Shown piece by piece: positions 1-8,038 of a DNA stretch of 24,193 nt. The notes below the pieces were generated by a model. The model had not been told where the DNA came from, made no database searches, and worked only from the letters and a program-made list of their open reading frames with translations. Position numbers and translations under genes: made by a program. Positions within the stretch are counted from its first letter, which is position 1; each line of letters begins with the position of its first letter. This DNA comes from Bacteroidota bacterium (lineage in GTDB: Bacteria; Bacteroidota; Bacteroidia; AKYH767-A; JABDAW01), in assembly GCA_023251595.1 (NCBI GenBank), contig JAHEYM010000004.1:1-24193 (forward strand), in the 5' to 3' direction.

Positions 1-1
1 G

Positions 2-373
2 AAAAAAGGTGGAATGCTTCTTATTTCCACTCCTTCCGATCAGGGTGGTCCGGATGTGCATGGCGATGATCAAAGTTCGTTTATTGAAGAACACGTGAGA
101 GACGGTTATAATATTAAAGAAATAGAAATGAAGATATTATCTGCCGGATTTTCTAAAGTGGAGGCAAGATATTCGTACGGAAATCCCGGGAAAATTGCAT
201 GGCGTCTTTCGATGAAATATCCGATTCTTATGTTGGGTGTTTCGAAATTGTTTTTTGTCTTTTTACCATTTTATTATCTGATCACATATCCGTTTGCATT
301 CGTTCTCAACTATATAGATACCCATCAGAAACATGTTACCGGAACGGGTCTCATCGTTAAAGCCTGGAAATGA
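2..373 (+). CDS. Class I SAM-dependent methyltransferase, C-terminal part (5' truncated by window edge)
   Basis: The frame is open from base 2, so the first ATG inside (14) is not the true start. The opening residues K-K-G-G-x-L-L-I-S-T-P-S-D-Q-G-G-x-D-V-H resemble the late beta-strand segment of class I methyltransferases, where a sentence such as 'kpGGrllistPs' follows the cofactor-binding half, which would lie upstream of the window. A segment with F-I-E-E-H-V-R-D-G-Y and 'ILSAGFSKVEA' then fits the helix and strand that close the fold. Residues about 75-97 of the visible part are strongly hydrophobic and may contact the membrane. The stop overlaps the next gene's start (ATGA at 370-373), so the two are probably translationally coupled. 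The substrate cannot be told from this part. Confidence 0.72.
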   Translation, partial: KKGGMLLISTPSDQGGPDVHGDDQSSFIEEHVRDGYNIKEIEMKILSAGFSKVEARYSYGNPGKIAWRLSMKYPILMLGVSKLFFVFLPFYYLITYPFAFVLNYIDTHQKHVTGTGLIVKAWK

Positions 374-1599
374 ATTTCCCTCTTTTTATAGCAAAGAGAT
401 ATCTGATCTCAAAAAAATCGAGGAATGTAATTAATATCATTTCGATGATTTCTGTGATTGGCGTCGGCATCGGGACCGCAGCGTTGATCGTGGTTTTATC
501 GGTTTTCAACGGACTCGAATCTTTGATTGTTAGTCTCTATAATACGTTTGATCCCGAATTAAAGATCACAAAAAACGAAGGCAAACATTTCGATCAGGCA
601 TTACTGAATTCCGATAAAATTAAACATTGGGAAGGTATCGACAAGATAACTTTTGTGTTGGAGGAAAATGCGTTGTTGAAATACCGCGATCAACAATATA
701 TAGTTAAGGTGAAAGGAGTTTCCGAAGGATTTGAAAAAATGTCAGGTCTCGATACAATGATGACGCAAGGCAAATTATTGTTACGTGATAAAGGAAATGA
801 GTATGCTGTAATCGGACAAGGTGTTGCCAATAATCTTAATTTTGATTTAAGAAATTTTGATCGTTCAATGCAAATCTATGTTCCTAAGAGAGGAAAAATA
901 AAACCGAATAGTGAAGACGCTTTGAATGAAGCCATCATCAATGTGGACGGTGTTTTTGCCAATCAAATAGAATTTGATGCACATTATGTAATTGTTCCAT
1001 TGTCGCTTGAACAATCGTTACTCGAATCAGAAAATCATATTTCAGCAATAGAATTATCGGTGAAACCCGGATATAAGATTGAAGATGTTCAGAACGGGTT
1101 GCAAAATTTCATTGGAAAGGATTATACAGTCTTCAACCGTTTTCAACAGCATGAAATGTTTTATAAAATATTGAAATCGGAGAAACTGATTATATTTTTG
1201 ATTCTTGCTTTTATATTAGTTATCGCCACTTTTAATATTATCGGTTCTTTAACGATGTTGATCGTTGAAAAGAAACAGGATATTTCTATCATGCACAGCA
1301 TGGGAACGGATGTATCCGCGCTCAAAAGAATTTTCTTTTTCGAGGGACTCATGATTACCGTTGCCGGAGCACTCGCAGGACTCTTTCTCGGCTTCGTGGT
1401 TTGTTTAGCGCAACAGGTTTTCGGAATTATACAATTGGAAGGTTCCGGAAGTTTTGTGGTGAAGGCGTATCCAATTCACATGCAACTTACCGACTTTATA
1501 TATATATTTGGGACAGTGTTGGTGATCGGATTTATCGCGGCACTCATTCCTGCCGGACAAGTGGTGAAAGGAAATCTCATGAATAAAGTTACTGCCTGA
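370..1599 (+). CDS. LolC/LolE-type ABC transporter permease (lipoprotein release family)
   Basis: A 409-residue inner-membrane permease with the FtsX/MacB layout: a first membrane helix at about 21-46 after a basic cytoplasmic start (AKRYLISKKSRNV), a large periplasmic domain at about 50-270, then three helices at about 273-299, 326-350 and 376-394. The segment EKKQDISIMHSMGTD (300-314), just after helix 2, is the coupling-helix motif typical of LolC/LolE (EK..I.I..xMG). Family members work with a LolD-type ATPase to pass lipoproteins out of the inner membrane; no ATPase gene lies in the window, so it would have to be supplied from elsewhere. It overlaps the upstream methyltransferase by 4 nt and the downstream regulator by 1 nt. 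Length matches the family. Related FtsX-like exporters cannot be fully excluded. Confidence 0.85.
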   Translation: MNFPLFIAKRYLISKKSRNVINIISMISVIGVGIGTAALIVVLSVFNGLESLIVSLYNTFDPELKITKNEGKHFDQALLNSDKIKHWEGIDKITFVLEENALLKYRDQQYIVKVKGVSEGFEKMSGLDTMMTQGKLLLRDKGNEYAVIGQGVANNLNFDLRNFDRSMQIYVPKRGKIKPNSEDALNEAIINVDGVFANQIEFDAHYVIVPLSLEQSLLESENHISAIELSVKPGYKIEDVQNGLQNFIGKDYTVFNRFQQHEMFYKILKSEKLIIFLILAFILVIATFNIIGSLTMLIVEKKQDISIMHSMGTDVSALKRIFFFEGLMITVAGALAGLFLGFVVCLAQQVFGIIQLEGSGSFVVKAYPIHMQLTDFIYIFGTVLVIGFIAALIPAGQVVKGNLMNKVTA

Positions 1600-2213
1600 T
1601 GCAACCGCATAACTTAAATACAAGAAAGATTACCATCTGTATAAAAAATATGGTGAGTAACAGTTGTGTTCGTATTGTGCGCGAAGAATTGGAGCGAACC
1701 GGTTTTATAAAAGTGTTGCATATTGAATTGGGAATTGCAGATATTCAATACGATGCCCAGGTTTTTTCTCAGGAAAATATAAATCAAATCCTGATCAGAA
1801 ATGGCTTTTCATTGATAGCCGATAAGGGTGAAAAAATGGTTGAAAAAATCAAAACTTCAATCATTCAACTCATTTATTATGGAAACAACACGAATTCGCT
1901 GGTACGCAATTCCGATTATTTATCGCAGAAACTGAATATGCCATATTTGCAATTAAGCAAATTGTTTTCGGATCACACCGGCACCACGCTCGAGAAATAT
2001 ATTATTATGGTGAAGATGGAACGTATAAAGGAATTAATCACGTACGATGAAATGACGCTTAGTGAAATTGCCTATTTAATGGGCTATAGCAGCGTACAAT
2101 ATCTTAGCAATCAGTTTAAACAGATTACCGGCGTTTCTGTAACTGAATATAAAGATCAACTTCATAAGAGTAGGAAACCGTTGAGCTCGTTGCTGGAACC
2201 GCCGAGTATTTGA
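1599..2213 (+). CDS. AraC-type regulator with N-terminal HMA-like (ferredoxin-fold) domain
   Basis: A 204-residue protein with two parts. Residues about 10-85 read as a ferredoxin-like domain resembling heavy-metal-associated domains: strand ITICIKNMV, then S20-N-S-C23 where HMA domains carry CxxC, then helix RIVREELERTG. Residues about 100-192 form an AraC/XylS double helix-turn-helix, with the second helix-turn-helix in MTLSEIAYLMGYSSVQYLSNQFKQITG. The first cysteine of the usual metal-binding pair is a serine here, so metal binding is doubtful. The start is set by the TGATG overlap with the permease; beginning at the later Met18 would remove the first strand of the domain. The final 15 residues are polar and proline-rich. 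The position suggests co-transcription with the permease, but the regulated targets cannot be inferred. Confidence 0.8.
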   Translation: MQPHNLNTRKITICIKNMVSNSCVRIVREELERTGFIKVLHIELGIADIQYDAQVFSQENINQILIRNGFSLIADKGEKMVEKIKTSIIQLIYYGNNTNSLVRNSDYLSQKLNMPYLQLSKLFSDHTGTTLEKYIIMVKMERIKELITYDEMTLSEIAYLMGYSSVQYLSNQFKQITGVSVTEYKDQLHKSRKPLSSLLEPPSI

Positions 2214-2301
2214 TGAGAAAAATATTTTTTTGCGCAGATTATCGCAGATTGCCACAGTAAATTAACAATTTTAAATAATATTTCTTTTTTCACCTGCCCT
2301 A

Positions 2302-2338
2302 TTTGGGGGAAGCCTGGAGGGGGTCTCACTTCCCCAAA
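2302..2338. repeat. Imperfect inverted repeat at the 3' end of the GH1 gene
   Basis: Arms TTTGGGGGAAG (2302-2312) and CTTCCCCAAA (2329-2338) pair with one bulged G. The right arm contains the last codons and the TGA stop of the beta-glucosidase gene. No T-run follows on either strand, so it looks more like one of the window's GC-rich repeat elements than a classical terminator, though it lies between convergent genes. The preceding stretch 2231-2257 holds a short partial repeat of the 'gcagatt' type. Confidence 0.6.
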
Positions 2339-3786
2339 AACTCACGAAACCAATAACCGGAATCTTTTACGATCCGATCCTGATTTTCGAAATCGGTATA
2401 TACAAGCCCGAATCGTTGATTAAATCCCTGCAGCCATTCGAAATTATCCATGAACGACCAGATAAAATATCCTTTCACTTTTACCCCTTCATTTTTAGCT
2501 TTTAAAACCTGAACAAGATATTGATCGAGAAATTCGATTCTTTTTATGTCAGAAATTTGTCCCCCAACAATTTCATCAGCCAATGAAACACCGTTTTCTG
2601 TTATATATATATCCGGCATATCAGGATATTCTGAAAGACGTTTTAGTGATTTGTATATTGCTGGCGGATAAATTTCCCATCCCATTTCAGTGGTAGGTAG
2701 ATTTCGTTTTTTCGCAGACAGCATCGTGCCATGAATAAATGGCGTCATCCATGAATGACGAATGGTTTCGCGGGTGTAATTTTGAAGTCCGATAAAATCG
2801 AGATTACATTTTATTTTTTCTTCATCGCCAGGTTTCATGAAATCATATATACGATCGATCCATGGTAAGTCGGTAACCGGATAACCCAATCCCAGCATGG
2901 GTTCTATAAAAAGTCGGTTCAACAACGCGTCGTAACGTTTAGCAGCTTTTGCATTTTGCCTCGCCCGCCATAGGGGATTTATTCCTGACGGTTGGGCGGA
3001 ATTTTCCGGATCTATATGAGAATACGAAAATGCAGAACCGATTTTTCCCTCTTTCACATTTTCTTTTGCAATATGAAATGAATTTGCGAGTGCGAGTGAA
3101 GTGTGATGAACTGAACGTGTGAAATTTCTTAAACCAAATTTTCCGGGCGGAAAATAAGCCAATAAATATCCAAGGGTTGTGAATGCTACCGGTTCATTCA
3201 TGATCATCCAATGTTTTACTTCATCGCCATATTCTTTTGTACAGAGATTCGTGAATTCACCGAACCAATTCACTATATCACGATTTGTCCAACCACCTTT
3301 TTTTTGCAAAGCCTGTGGCAAATCCCAATGGTAGAGTGTAATCCATGGTTGAATATTCTGATCGAGACATTCATCAATTACCCGATGATAAAAATCAATT
3401 CCTTTTTGATTTGTTTCTCCAATTCCATCCGGAAAAATTCGCGACCATGAAATTGAAAATCGAAACGCCGGTATGTGCAGCGATTTCATTAATCGTATAT
3501 CGTGCTTATACCGATGATAAAAATCGCAGGCTACATCGCCGTTCGCACGATTTTTAAACCGCCCCGGATGTTTATGAGCAAAATGATCCCATATCGATTC
3601 GCCTTTCCCATCTTCATTCCAACTACCTTCGATCTGATATGCAGCGGTAGATACTCCGAAAATAAATTCTTTTCCGAAAGTAGATGCTCCTAAAGATTGT
3701 TTCCCGGTAGTTGAGAACAATTCTTCAGGAAATTGAGCAACTAAGGGTATGACTGAAAAAAGTTTGAGTGCCTCACGACGGTTCAT
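2326..3786 (-). CDS. Family GH1 beta-glucosidase with Tat-type signal peptide
   Basis: A 486-residue glycoside hydrolase family 1 enzyme that should release terminal beta-linked glucose or related sugars from oligosaccharides. The catalytic domain spans about 40-486. Visible landmarks are FIFGVSTAAYQIEGSWNEDGKG near the start (A-Y-Q-I-E-G substrate-site motif), the acid/base in MNEP (E198), the nucleophile in YITENG (E397), and WSFMDNFEW (443-451). In front lies MNRREALKLFSVIPLV, a twin-arginine-like export signal, so the enzyme probably acts in the periplasm or beyond; many GH1 enzymes are cytoplasmic. The start ATG overlaps the stop of the upstream thioredoxin gene (ATGA), which fixes it and implies translational coupling. 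The last codons lie in an inverted repeat. The exact sugar specificity is not visible. Confidence 0.92.
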   Translation of the reverse strand: MNRREALKLFSVIPLVAQFPEELFSTTGKQSLGASTFGKEFIFGVSTAAYQIEGSWNEDGKGESIWDHFAHKHPGRFKNRANGDVACDFYHRYKHDIRLMKSLHIPAFRFSISWSRIFPDGIGETNQKGIDFYHRVIDECLDQNIQPWITLYHWDLPQALQKKGGWTNRDIVNWFGEFTNLCTKEYGDEVKHWMIMNEPVAFTTLGYLLAYFPPGKFGLRNFTRSVHHTSLALANSFHIAKENVKEGKIGSAFSYSHIDPENSAQPSGINPLWRARQNAKAAKRYDALLNRLFIEPMLGLGYPVTDLPWIDRIYDFMKPGDEEKIKCNLDFIGLQNYTRETIRHSWMTPFIHGTMLSAKKRNLPTTEMGWEIYPPAIYKSLKRLSEYPDMPDIYITENGVSLADEIVGGQISDIKRIEFLDQYLVQVLKAKNEGVKVKGYFIWSFMDNFEWLQGFNQRFGLVYTDFENQDRIVKDSGYWFREFLGK

Positions 3787-4961
3787 TCACTGAGCATCGA
3801 TTGTAAGGTGCTATTAAATTCATCCACAAATTTTTTATAATAATCGCCGGTGGCGGGACCTGAATAACCAGTGTGAATTTCTCGTAAATTGCCGTTTTTA
3901 TCAATCAGAATCGTTGTTGGATACGCATAAATATTATCAAGCATCGGTAATTTTTTTATCGCGTCTTCTTTTGCGGAAGTACCCGCAATGAGAATCGGAT
4001 AGGGAACATTCAACCGTTCTTTTAATCGTAATATATTGGATTTTGCTTTTTGAAATTCTCCAGTCTTTTCGAATGCAAGTCCGGCGATTTCGACACCACG
4101 CGAATGATATTTATTATATATTTGATTCAGAAAAATCGTTTCATCCATACAATTCGGACACCATGAACCCATGAGTTGAAGAATGACCACTTTATTCTGA
4201 AACCGTTCATCCGTAAGCGAAACCATGTTGCTGTCGAGATCCGGAAAACGAAATGCAATTTTATCGTAGCCTGGTTTTAAATGTGTGAGAGAATATTCAT
4301 CGGGTAAATCAAAATCTTTATTGTGACGCGCAATCCAGGGTTCTTTCCAGTGCGCACCTGACCAGAAATTTGCTGCAAGTGTACCGTCGGGTTTCATTTT
4401 TCCCATAAATAAAAATAAATGAGCGCCGTCGAATGAAGATAATCCAAACGTGGAATCATCTACAAAACCTTCAAGATATCTAAAGTCTCCCGAAGGGGTA
4501 AGAAACGTTCCCTCGAGATGATCATCGTGTTGTAAAAATTCGCCGATGGCAACTGAGCTATCTTTTGTTCCTTGAGAAAAATGCACTTCCCATGAATCCG
4601 TTAAATTAATTGAGGGTTTTCTATTTCTTGTGTGGAAACGATTATCGGGTCCGAAGGTGGCATGAAATGGAATTATATTATCGGTGGTTCGGGAATGATT
4701 AATAAAATTTCCGTCGATACGATTTGTATTAAAAGTCCCGGAAATTTCGGTGTCAAAAATGGGCAGTTTTATCGTGATTGAATCGTCGTGAATGGCTATT
4801 TCGTTTACATTGATCCGCTCCCTCCCATTCATCAGAACGAATTCATAATGCCCATGGTCATCTTGCTTAACTTCAAAGATTACAGGCAGTTCCACGCCAT
4901 CATGAAGCACAAAAACAGCTCTCCACATCCCAAACAACAGAGCAAATTTCACCAAATCCAT
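3783..4961 (-). CDS. TlpA-like thioredoxin-fold protein with N-terminal beta domain
   Basis: A 392-residue protein. The C-terminal part (about 235-385) is a TlpA/ResA-like thioredoxin domain with the redox motif W267-C-P-N-C271 and the cis-proline in AYPTTILID (P348). The N-terminal part (about 12-225) is rich in beta strands and of unknown role. Such proteins usually reduce or isomerise disulfides in the periplasm. The predicted start at 4961 gives only a short hydrophobic stretch (VKFALLFGMW), with no clear signal peptide; upstream in frame there is no ATG, so export is unproven and the true start could be non-standard. It overlaps the GH1 gene by 4 nt, so the two are likely made together. 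A tract of nine G lies 32 bp upstream of the start. Confidence 0.82.
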   Translation of the reverse strand: MDLVKFALLFGMWRAVFVLHDGVELPVIFEVKQDDHGHYEFVLMNGRERINVNEIAIHDDSITIKLPIFDTEISGTFNTNRIDGNFINHSRTTDNIIPFHATFGPDNRFHTRNRKPSINLTDSWEVHFSQGTKDSSVAIGEFLQHDDHLEGTFLTPSGDFRYLEGFVDDSTFGLSSFDGAHLFLFMGKMKPDGTLAANFWSGAHWKEPWIARHNKDFDLPDEYSLTHLKPGYDKIAFRFPDLDSNMVSLTDERFQNKVVILQLMGSWCPNCMDETIFLNQIYNKYHSRGVEIAGLAFEKTGEFQKAKSNILRLKERLNVPYPILIAGTSAKEDAIKKLPMLDNIYAYPTTILIDKNGNLREIHTGYSGPATGDYYKKFVDEFNSTLQSMLSE

Positions 4962-4992
4962 GCTGCAAGTTAGGAAAAATTTGGGAAATGGT

Positions 4993-5001
4993 GGGGGGGG
5001 G
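4993..5001. repeat. Nine-G homopolymer upstream of the TlpA-like gene
   Basis: An uninterrupted run of nine G (nine C in the direction of the gene) sits 32-40 bp ahead of the start codon at 4961, where promoter elements would be expected. Homopolymers of this length are prone to slippage in copying and to sequencing error. Confidence 0.7.
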
Positions 5002-5029
5002 ATCTAAATTGTGTCCAAAAATATTTCTC

Positions 5030-5053
5030 CCGCCAAGACGCAAAGCCGCAAAG
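5030..5053. repeat. Short CGCAAAG-type intergenic repeat
   Basis: The segment holds iterations of a CGCAAAG/CGCCAAGA-like unit. It resembles other low-complexity purine-rich repeats in this window's gaps (for example 18143-18185). No gene or promoter was recognised in it. Confidence 0.45.
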
Positions 5054-5093
5054 TTCTATATATAATGAGTTTACTTTGAAGAAATAAATTTCT

Positions 5094-5128
5094 CCTAATT
5101 CTTCATTCCTAATTCCTAATTCCTAATT
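5094..5128. repeat. Tandem heptamer array (CCTAATT) spanning the stop codon of the AsmA-like gene
   Basis: Five head-to-tail 7-nt units occur: CCTAATT at 5094, a variant CTTCATT at 5101, then CCTAATT at 5108, 5115 and 5122. The TAG stop of the minus-strand AsmA-like gene (5116-5118) lies inside the array. Because the unit is not a multiple of three, changes in copy number would alter the frame at the extreme C-terminus. Confidence 0.85.
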
Positions 5129-7884
5129 GTATCTTTCCCCGAAAACGCATCCTTCTTCGCCTGACCCGTTTTTGAAAGTTTCTTTTTAACTGAATCTGCG
5201 ACCGGTGGTGGTGTTTCATCAGTTCCGTAATCAATCTGAATTTTTGGTTTCGGTTTATTTTCTTCCGGTGCCAATTCCGGTTTTGTATCTGTTTTGACTG
5301 AATCTTTTGAACCTTTTCCAATCAAATTATTAAACCAATTTTTTATAACACCGTAATCTTTAATGATAGGTGCAGCGAGTTTATCGAGAACTGCTTTTTT
5401 ATCGTATTTAATTTCGGGATTATCTACATCGCCTTTCATGGTGAGAAAAAGTGTTGTTTTTCCGTAACCGTCATCTTCCACTTCTCCAAATTCGGTTGAA
5501 TTCTGTTTTAATTTTCTACCCAAAAGTTCACTCATTAAAATCTTGATTTTATAATCTGTTTTATTATCGAAGTCGTGTGTGCCGGAAATAGTGAGATCCA
5601 TTGCAGACGAATGAATATCCATTTTGGGAATAAAAATTTTGCGATCATGTATTTCAATATCATTTTCCAAAGTCTGAAATTTGATGTCCTCCAACTCCGA
5701 AAGTTTTACGAATTTAGAAAGTTTATACGCCGGTTTAAAGTTCAGCAATTCCCCATTCTTAATCGTGATGTGACTGGTCGCCACAATTCTTTTATCGTCG
5801 AAAACAAGATGATTATTAATGACTGCTCCAAACGTGAGAGATGCGCTGAGTTCTCCCTTCAGATTTTTATCAGTCAGCGTAGTCTGACCGAAACTTCCTG
5901 TTTCAAAAAATAATTCTTTGATGTCGATGCCGGCAAAACCCGCATTAAAACGGATCAGCATATTCTTAGAGGAAGTTGCATCAATTGACCCGTTAACATT
6001 GATTCTGCCATTCATAGCAGTAAAAGTGATCGCATCGGTTGTTAAAATTTTATTTTTAATAATCAGATTACCCGCAATATTTTGAGCACGAAATTTCTCG
6101 AAATAAAAATTACTGACCTGTGCATTTAATTCAGCATCAACACGTGGCAGAAATCCAAAATTATACGCATCATTTGCATCGGTAGCTGAGCCAGCCGAAG
6201 CTAGCATTTCATCCAAATATAAATTTGTGGAACTAAGTTTCGCTACCAAATTCAAATGTTCTGTATCTGAGAAAACAAAGTTTAAAAAATTCATAAATGT
6301 GCCGGAGATTGTGATATCACTTTTTCCGATCATAGCATTTACATTCTCAACAAGAAGATGATTGTTTTGAAAATTACATTTCCCATTTAGTTTTTTGCAA
6401 TCCCATTCGCGACCTTTAATTTTAAATCCGACATCTTTCAATGTAAGCGTTCCTTTTGAGTTAAAGTTTTTTAAGGGTGAAGCAAGACTGTCGTTCTCAA
6501 AATCGTTCAACCTACCACGTGCCAGGGCATGTATCGCCACAGACCCCTGAATATTCAGAAGTGTATCCATCCTAAAGATCTCTGCAATTGTTTTCGATTT
6601 TAATTCCGTTTCAAGAAAAATATTCAGCACAGGGTTGTCCGGATTTTCCAGGGATAAATTTACATTTATTTCTTGTCCATCAATAGTTGCTTTCATTTCT
6701 TTTATTTCAAGGAAACTGTTGCCCGAATGAGGTAAAAGTTTGTTGGAATATTTTCCTGTCAAAATAATATTTCTTAATTCAACAGCGGGTTTTGAAGGAA
6801 ATATTCTTCCACCCTGTACCGTGAAATCCATTTCTAAAAGTGGATCAGCCAAAGTGCCCACGATACTTGCATTCAGATTGCAATCGCCTCCCCCGCGGGA
6901 TTTCTTCAGCCAATCGAAAGATTCACCTGCTTGCCCGCCGGAGCCATGCGCAGGTGTGGGAATAAATTTAAGTGCCTTTTCGAGATCAAAATTTTCTGCT
7001 TTTACTTTTAAATTGAAAAGCGTTTTATTATTCTGATCAGTAACCTCTCCCGAAACTAAAAGTGGAATTCCTCCCAAAACAAGTATCGATTTTTCAAAAT
7101 TATATTTGGCTTCCTTTTTATTGGCAGCGATACTGAATTTTATATTCGTTTCGCATTGATTGAGATAATTTATATTATTTATCGCAAAGCGAATGATGTT
7201 TACATTAATATTGGTTTCGAGCGTATATTGATTCGACGCAAAATCACCGCCTAACGTAGCTTTCTTGCAGATACCATCGAAAATCCAATGATCCTTTTCG
7301 TTATCGCAACTTAATTGCATTTCACTTAATTTAAATTTCCGGATTTTAAAACTTACTCTCGATGAAGTATCTGACGGCTGTTCTTTCACAACATGAAAAT
7401 TATCTTTCCCTTTTGCATCAATAAAAAGATGAAGAAAACCATTATCCACATCCAATTCATGAATTTCATATTTTTTGTTGAAGACATCATAGATATTAAA
7501 CAGAAAATAAAGATGCCCTGCATACAACAAAGTATCACCCAAAGCGGGAGCAAAGCCTGCCGAAGAACCGGTCATTGAGCCTGTCGAGGTGGCTGTCACA
7601 TCTTTCAATTCAACCGAAGCAAATGGAAATTTACTGAAAACTGAAAAAGAAATATCCTTGGCTTCTATATGTACATTTAATTGTTCATTAACTTTTTTGA
7701 GTACATACGCTTTTATTTCATCCCCATAAATAAAAATTATGGCTGTACCTACAAGAAAAAGTGCTATTAGAGAAACGGAAGTCCAGAGAAAAATGCGTTT
7801 CAGAACCTTCCAAATTCGTTTGGGGCGTTTAGGTTGGGGAGGTATTTCCTCATTCGATTCTTGCTGAGGTGTGGTTAGTTCCAT
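5116..7884 (-). CDS. AsmA-like membrane-anchored protein
   Basis: A 922-residue protein with a short proline- and lysine-rich cytoplasmic start, one membrane helix (about 33-53) and a very long periplasmic region of repeated amphipathic beta strands, the pattern of AsmA/TamB-type proteins, which in other bacteria influence outer-membrane assembly and lipid transport between membranes. Phrases such as FPFASVELKDV (86-95) just after the membrane helix, and SGTHDFDNKTDYKIKILMSELLG late in the protein, fit the AsmA N- and C-terminal regions. The last 60 residues are Lys/Pro-rich and low in complexity. Three Gly/Ser/Ala-rich stretches (98-117, 311-323, 563-571) are encoded by repeat-like DNA and look like in-frame insertions. 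The gene follows xth on the same strand with 154 bp between, occupied by a double-hairpin repeat. Confidence 0.82.
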   Translation of the reverse strand: MELTTPQQESNEEIPPQPKRPKRIWKVLKRIFLWTSVSLIALFLVGTAIIFIYGDEIKAYVLKKVNEQLNVHIEAKDISFSVFSKFPFASVELKDVTATSTGSMTGSSAGFAPALGDTLLYAGHLYFLFNIYDVFNKKYEIHELDVDNGFLHLFIDAKGKDNFHVVKEQPSDTSSRVSFKIRKFKLSEMQLSCDNEKDHWIFDGICKKATLGGDFASNQYTLETNINVNIIRFAINNINYLNQCETNIKFSIAANKKEAKYNFEKSILVLGGIPLLVSGEVTDQNNKTLFNLKVKAENFDLEKALKFIPTPAHGSGGQAGESFDWLKKSRGGGDCNLNASIVGTLADPLLEMDFTVQGGRIFPSKPAVELRNIILTGKYSNKLLPHSGNSFLEIKEMKATIDGQEINVNLSLENPDNPVLNIFLETELKSKTIAEIFRMDTLLNIQGSVAIHALARGRLNDFENDSLASPLKNFNSKGTLTLKDVGFKIKGREWDCKKLNGKCNFQNNHLLVENVNAMIGKSDITISGTFMNFLNFVFSDTEHLNLVAKLSSTNLYLDEMLASAGSATDANDAYNFGFLPRVDAELNAQVSNFYFEKFRAQNIAGNLIIKNKILTTDAITFTAMNGRINVNGSIDATSSKNMLIRFNAGFAGIDIKELFFETGSFGQTTLTDKNLKGELSASLTFGAVINNHLVFDDKRIVATSHITIKNGELLNFKPAYKLSKFVKLSELEDIKFQTLENDIEIHDRKIFIPKMDIHSSAMDLTISGTHDFDNKTDYKIKILMSELLGRKLKQNSTEFGEVEDDGYGKTTLFLTMKGDVDNPEIKYDKKAVLDKLAAPIIKDYGVIKNWFNNLIGKGSKDSVKTDTKPELAPEENKPKPKIQIDYGTDETPPPVADSVKKKLSKTGQAKKDAFSGKDTIRN
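6183..6203. repeat. Repeat-like unit inside the AsmA-like gene (third)
   Basis: Arms TAGCT (6183-6187) and AGCTA (6199-6203) flank a core which on the minus strand reads CTTCGGCTGGCTCAGC. The core resembles that of the unit at 7543-7597 (TTCGGCAGGCT, CGACAGGCTCA). It is read in frame as A-S-A-G-S-A-T-D-A (563-571). Confidence 0.45.
6924..6956. repeat. Inverted repeat inside the AsmA-like gene (second)
   Basis: Perfect 7-bp arms CACCTGC (6924-6930) and GCAGGTG (6950-6956) enclose a GC-rich core unlike the AT-rich surroundings. It is translated as a Gly/Ala/His-rich stretch, T-P-A-H-G-S-G-G-Q-A-G-E-S (311-323). Confidence 0.5.
7543..7597. repeat. Repeat-like unit inside the AsmA-like gene (first)
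   Basis: On the minus strand the unit reads CGACAGGCTCAATGACCGG followed by TTCGGCAGGCTTTGC. It is markedly more GC-rich than its flanks. It encodes a Ser/Gly/Ala-rich stretch at residues 98-117, between the conserved strand VELKDV and DTLLYAG. Confidence 0.5.
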
Positions 7885-7915
7885 TTTGGTTTGTTAGAGA
7901 CTCCTTGCAGTTGTG

Positions 7916-7995
7916 CCCTCATCCCCGACCCTTCTCCCATGGGGAGAAGGGAGTCCGACCTCCCTCTCCCTTGGGAGAAGGATCGAGGGTGAGGG
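7916..7995. repeat. GC-rich double-hairpin intergenic element, copy 1
   Basis: An 80-bp element with outer arms (CCCTCATCCCCGA / TCGAGGGTGAGGG, imperfect), an inner hairpin CCCTTCTCCC / GGGAGAAGGG and a second weaker one CCTCCCTCTCCC / GGGAGAAGG. A close relative in the same orientation is at 21235-21313. It fills most of the 154-bp gap between xth and the AsmA-like gene. It may be a REP-like or non-autonomous mobile element and could also slow transcription. Confidence 0.8.
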
Positions 7996-8038
7996 ATTAA
8001 ACGCTCTTAATAGAACAAATAATGTTTGAAGGGAGCAA

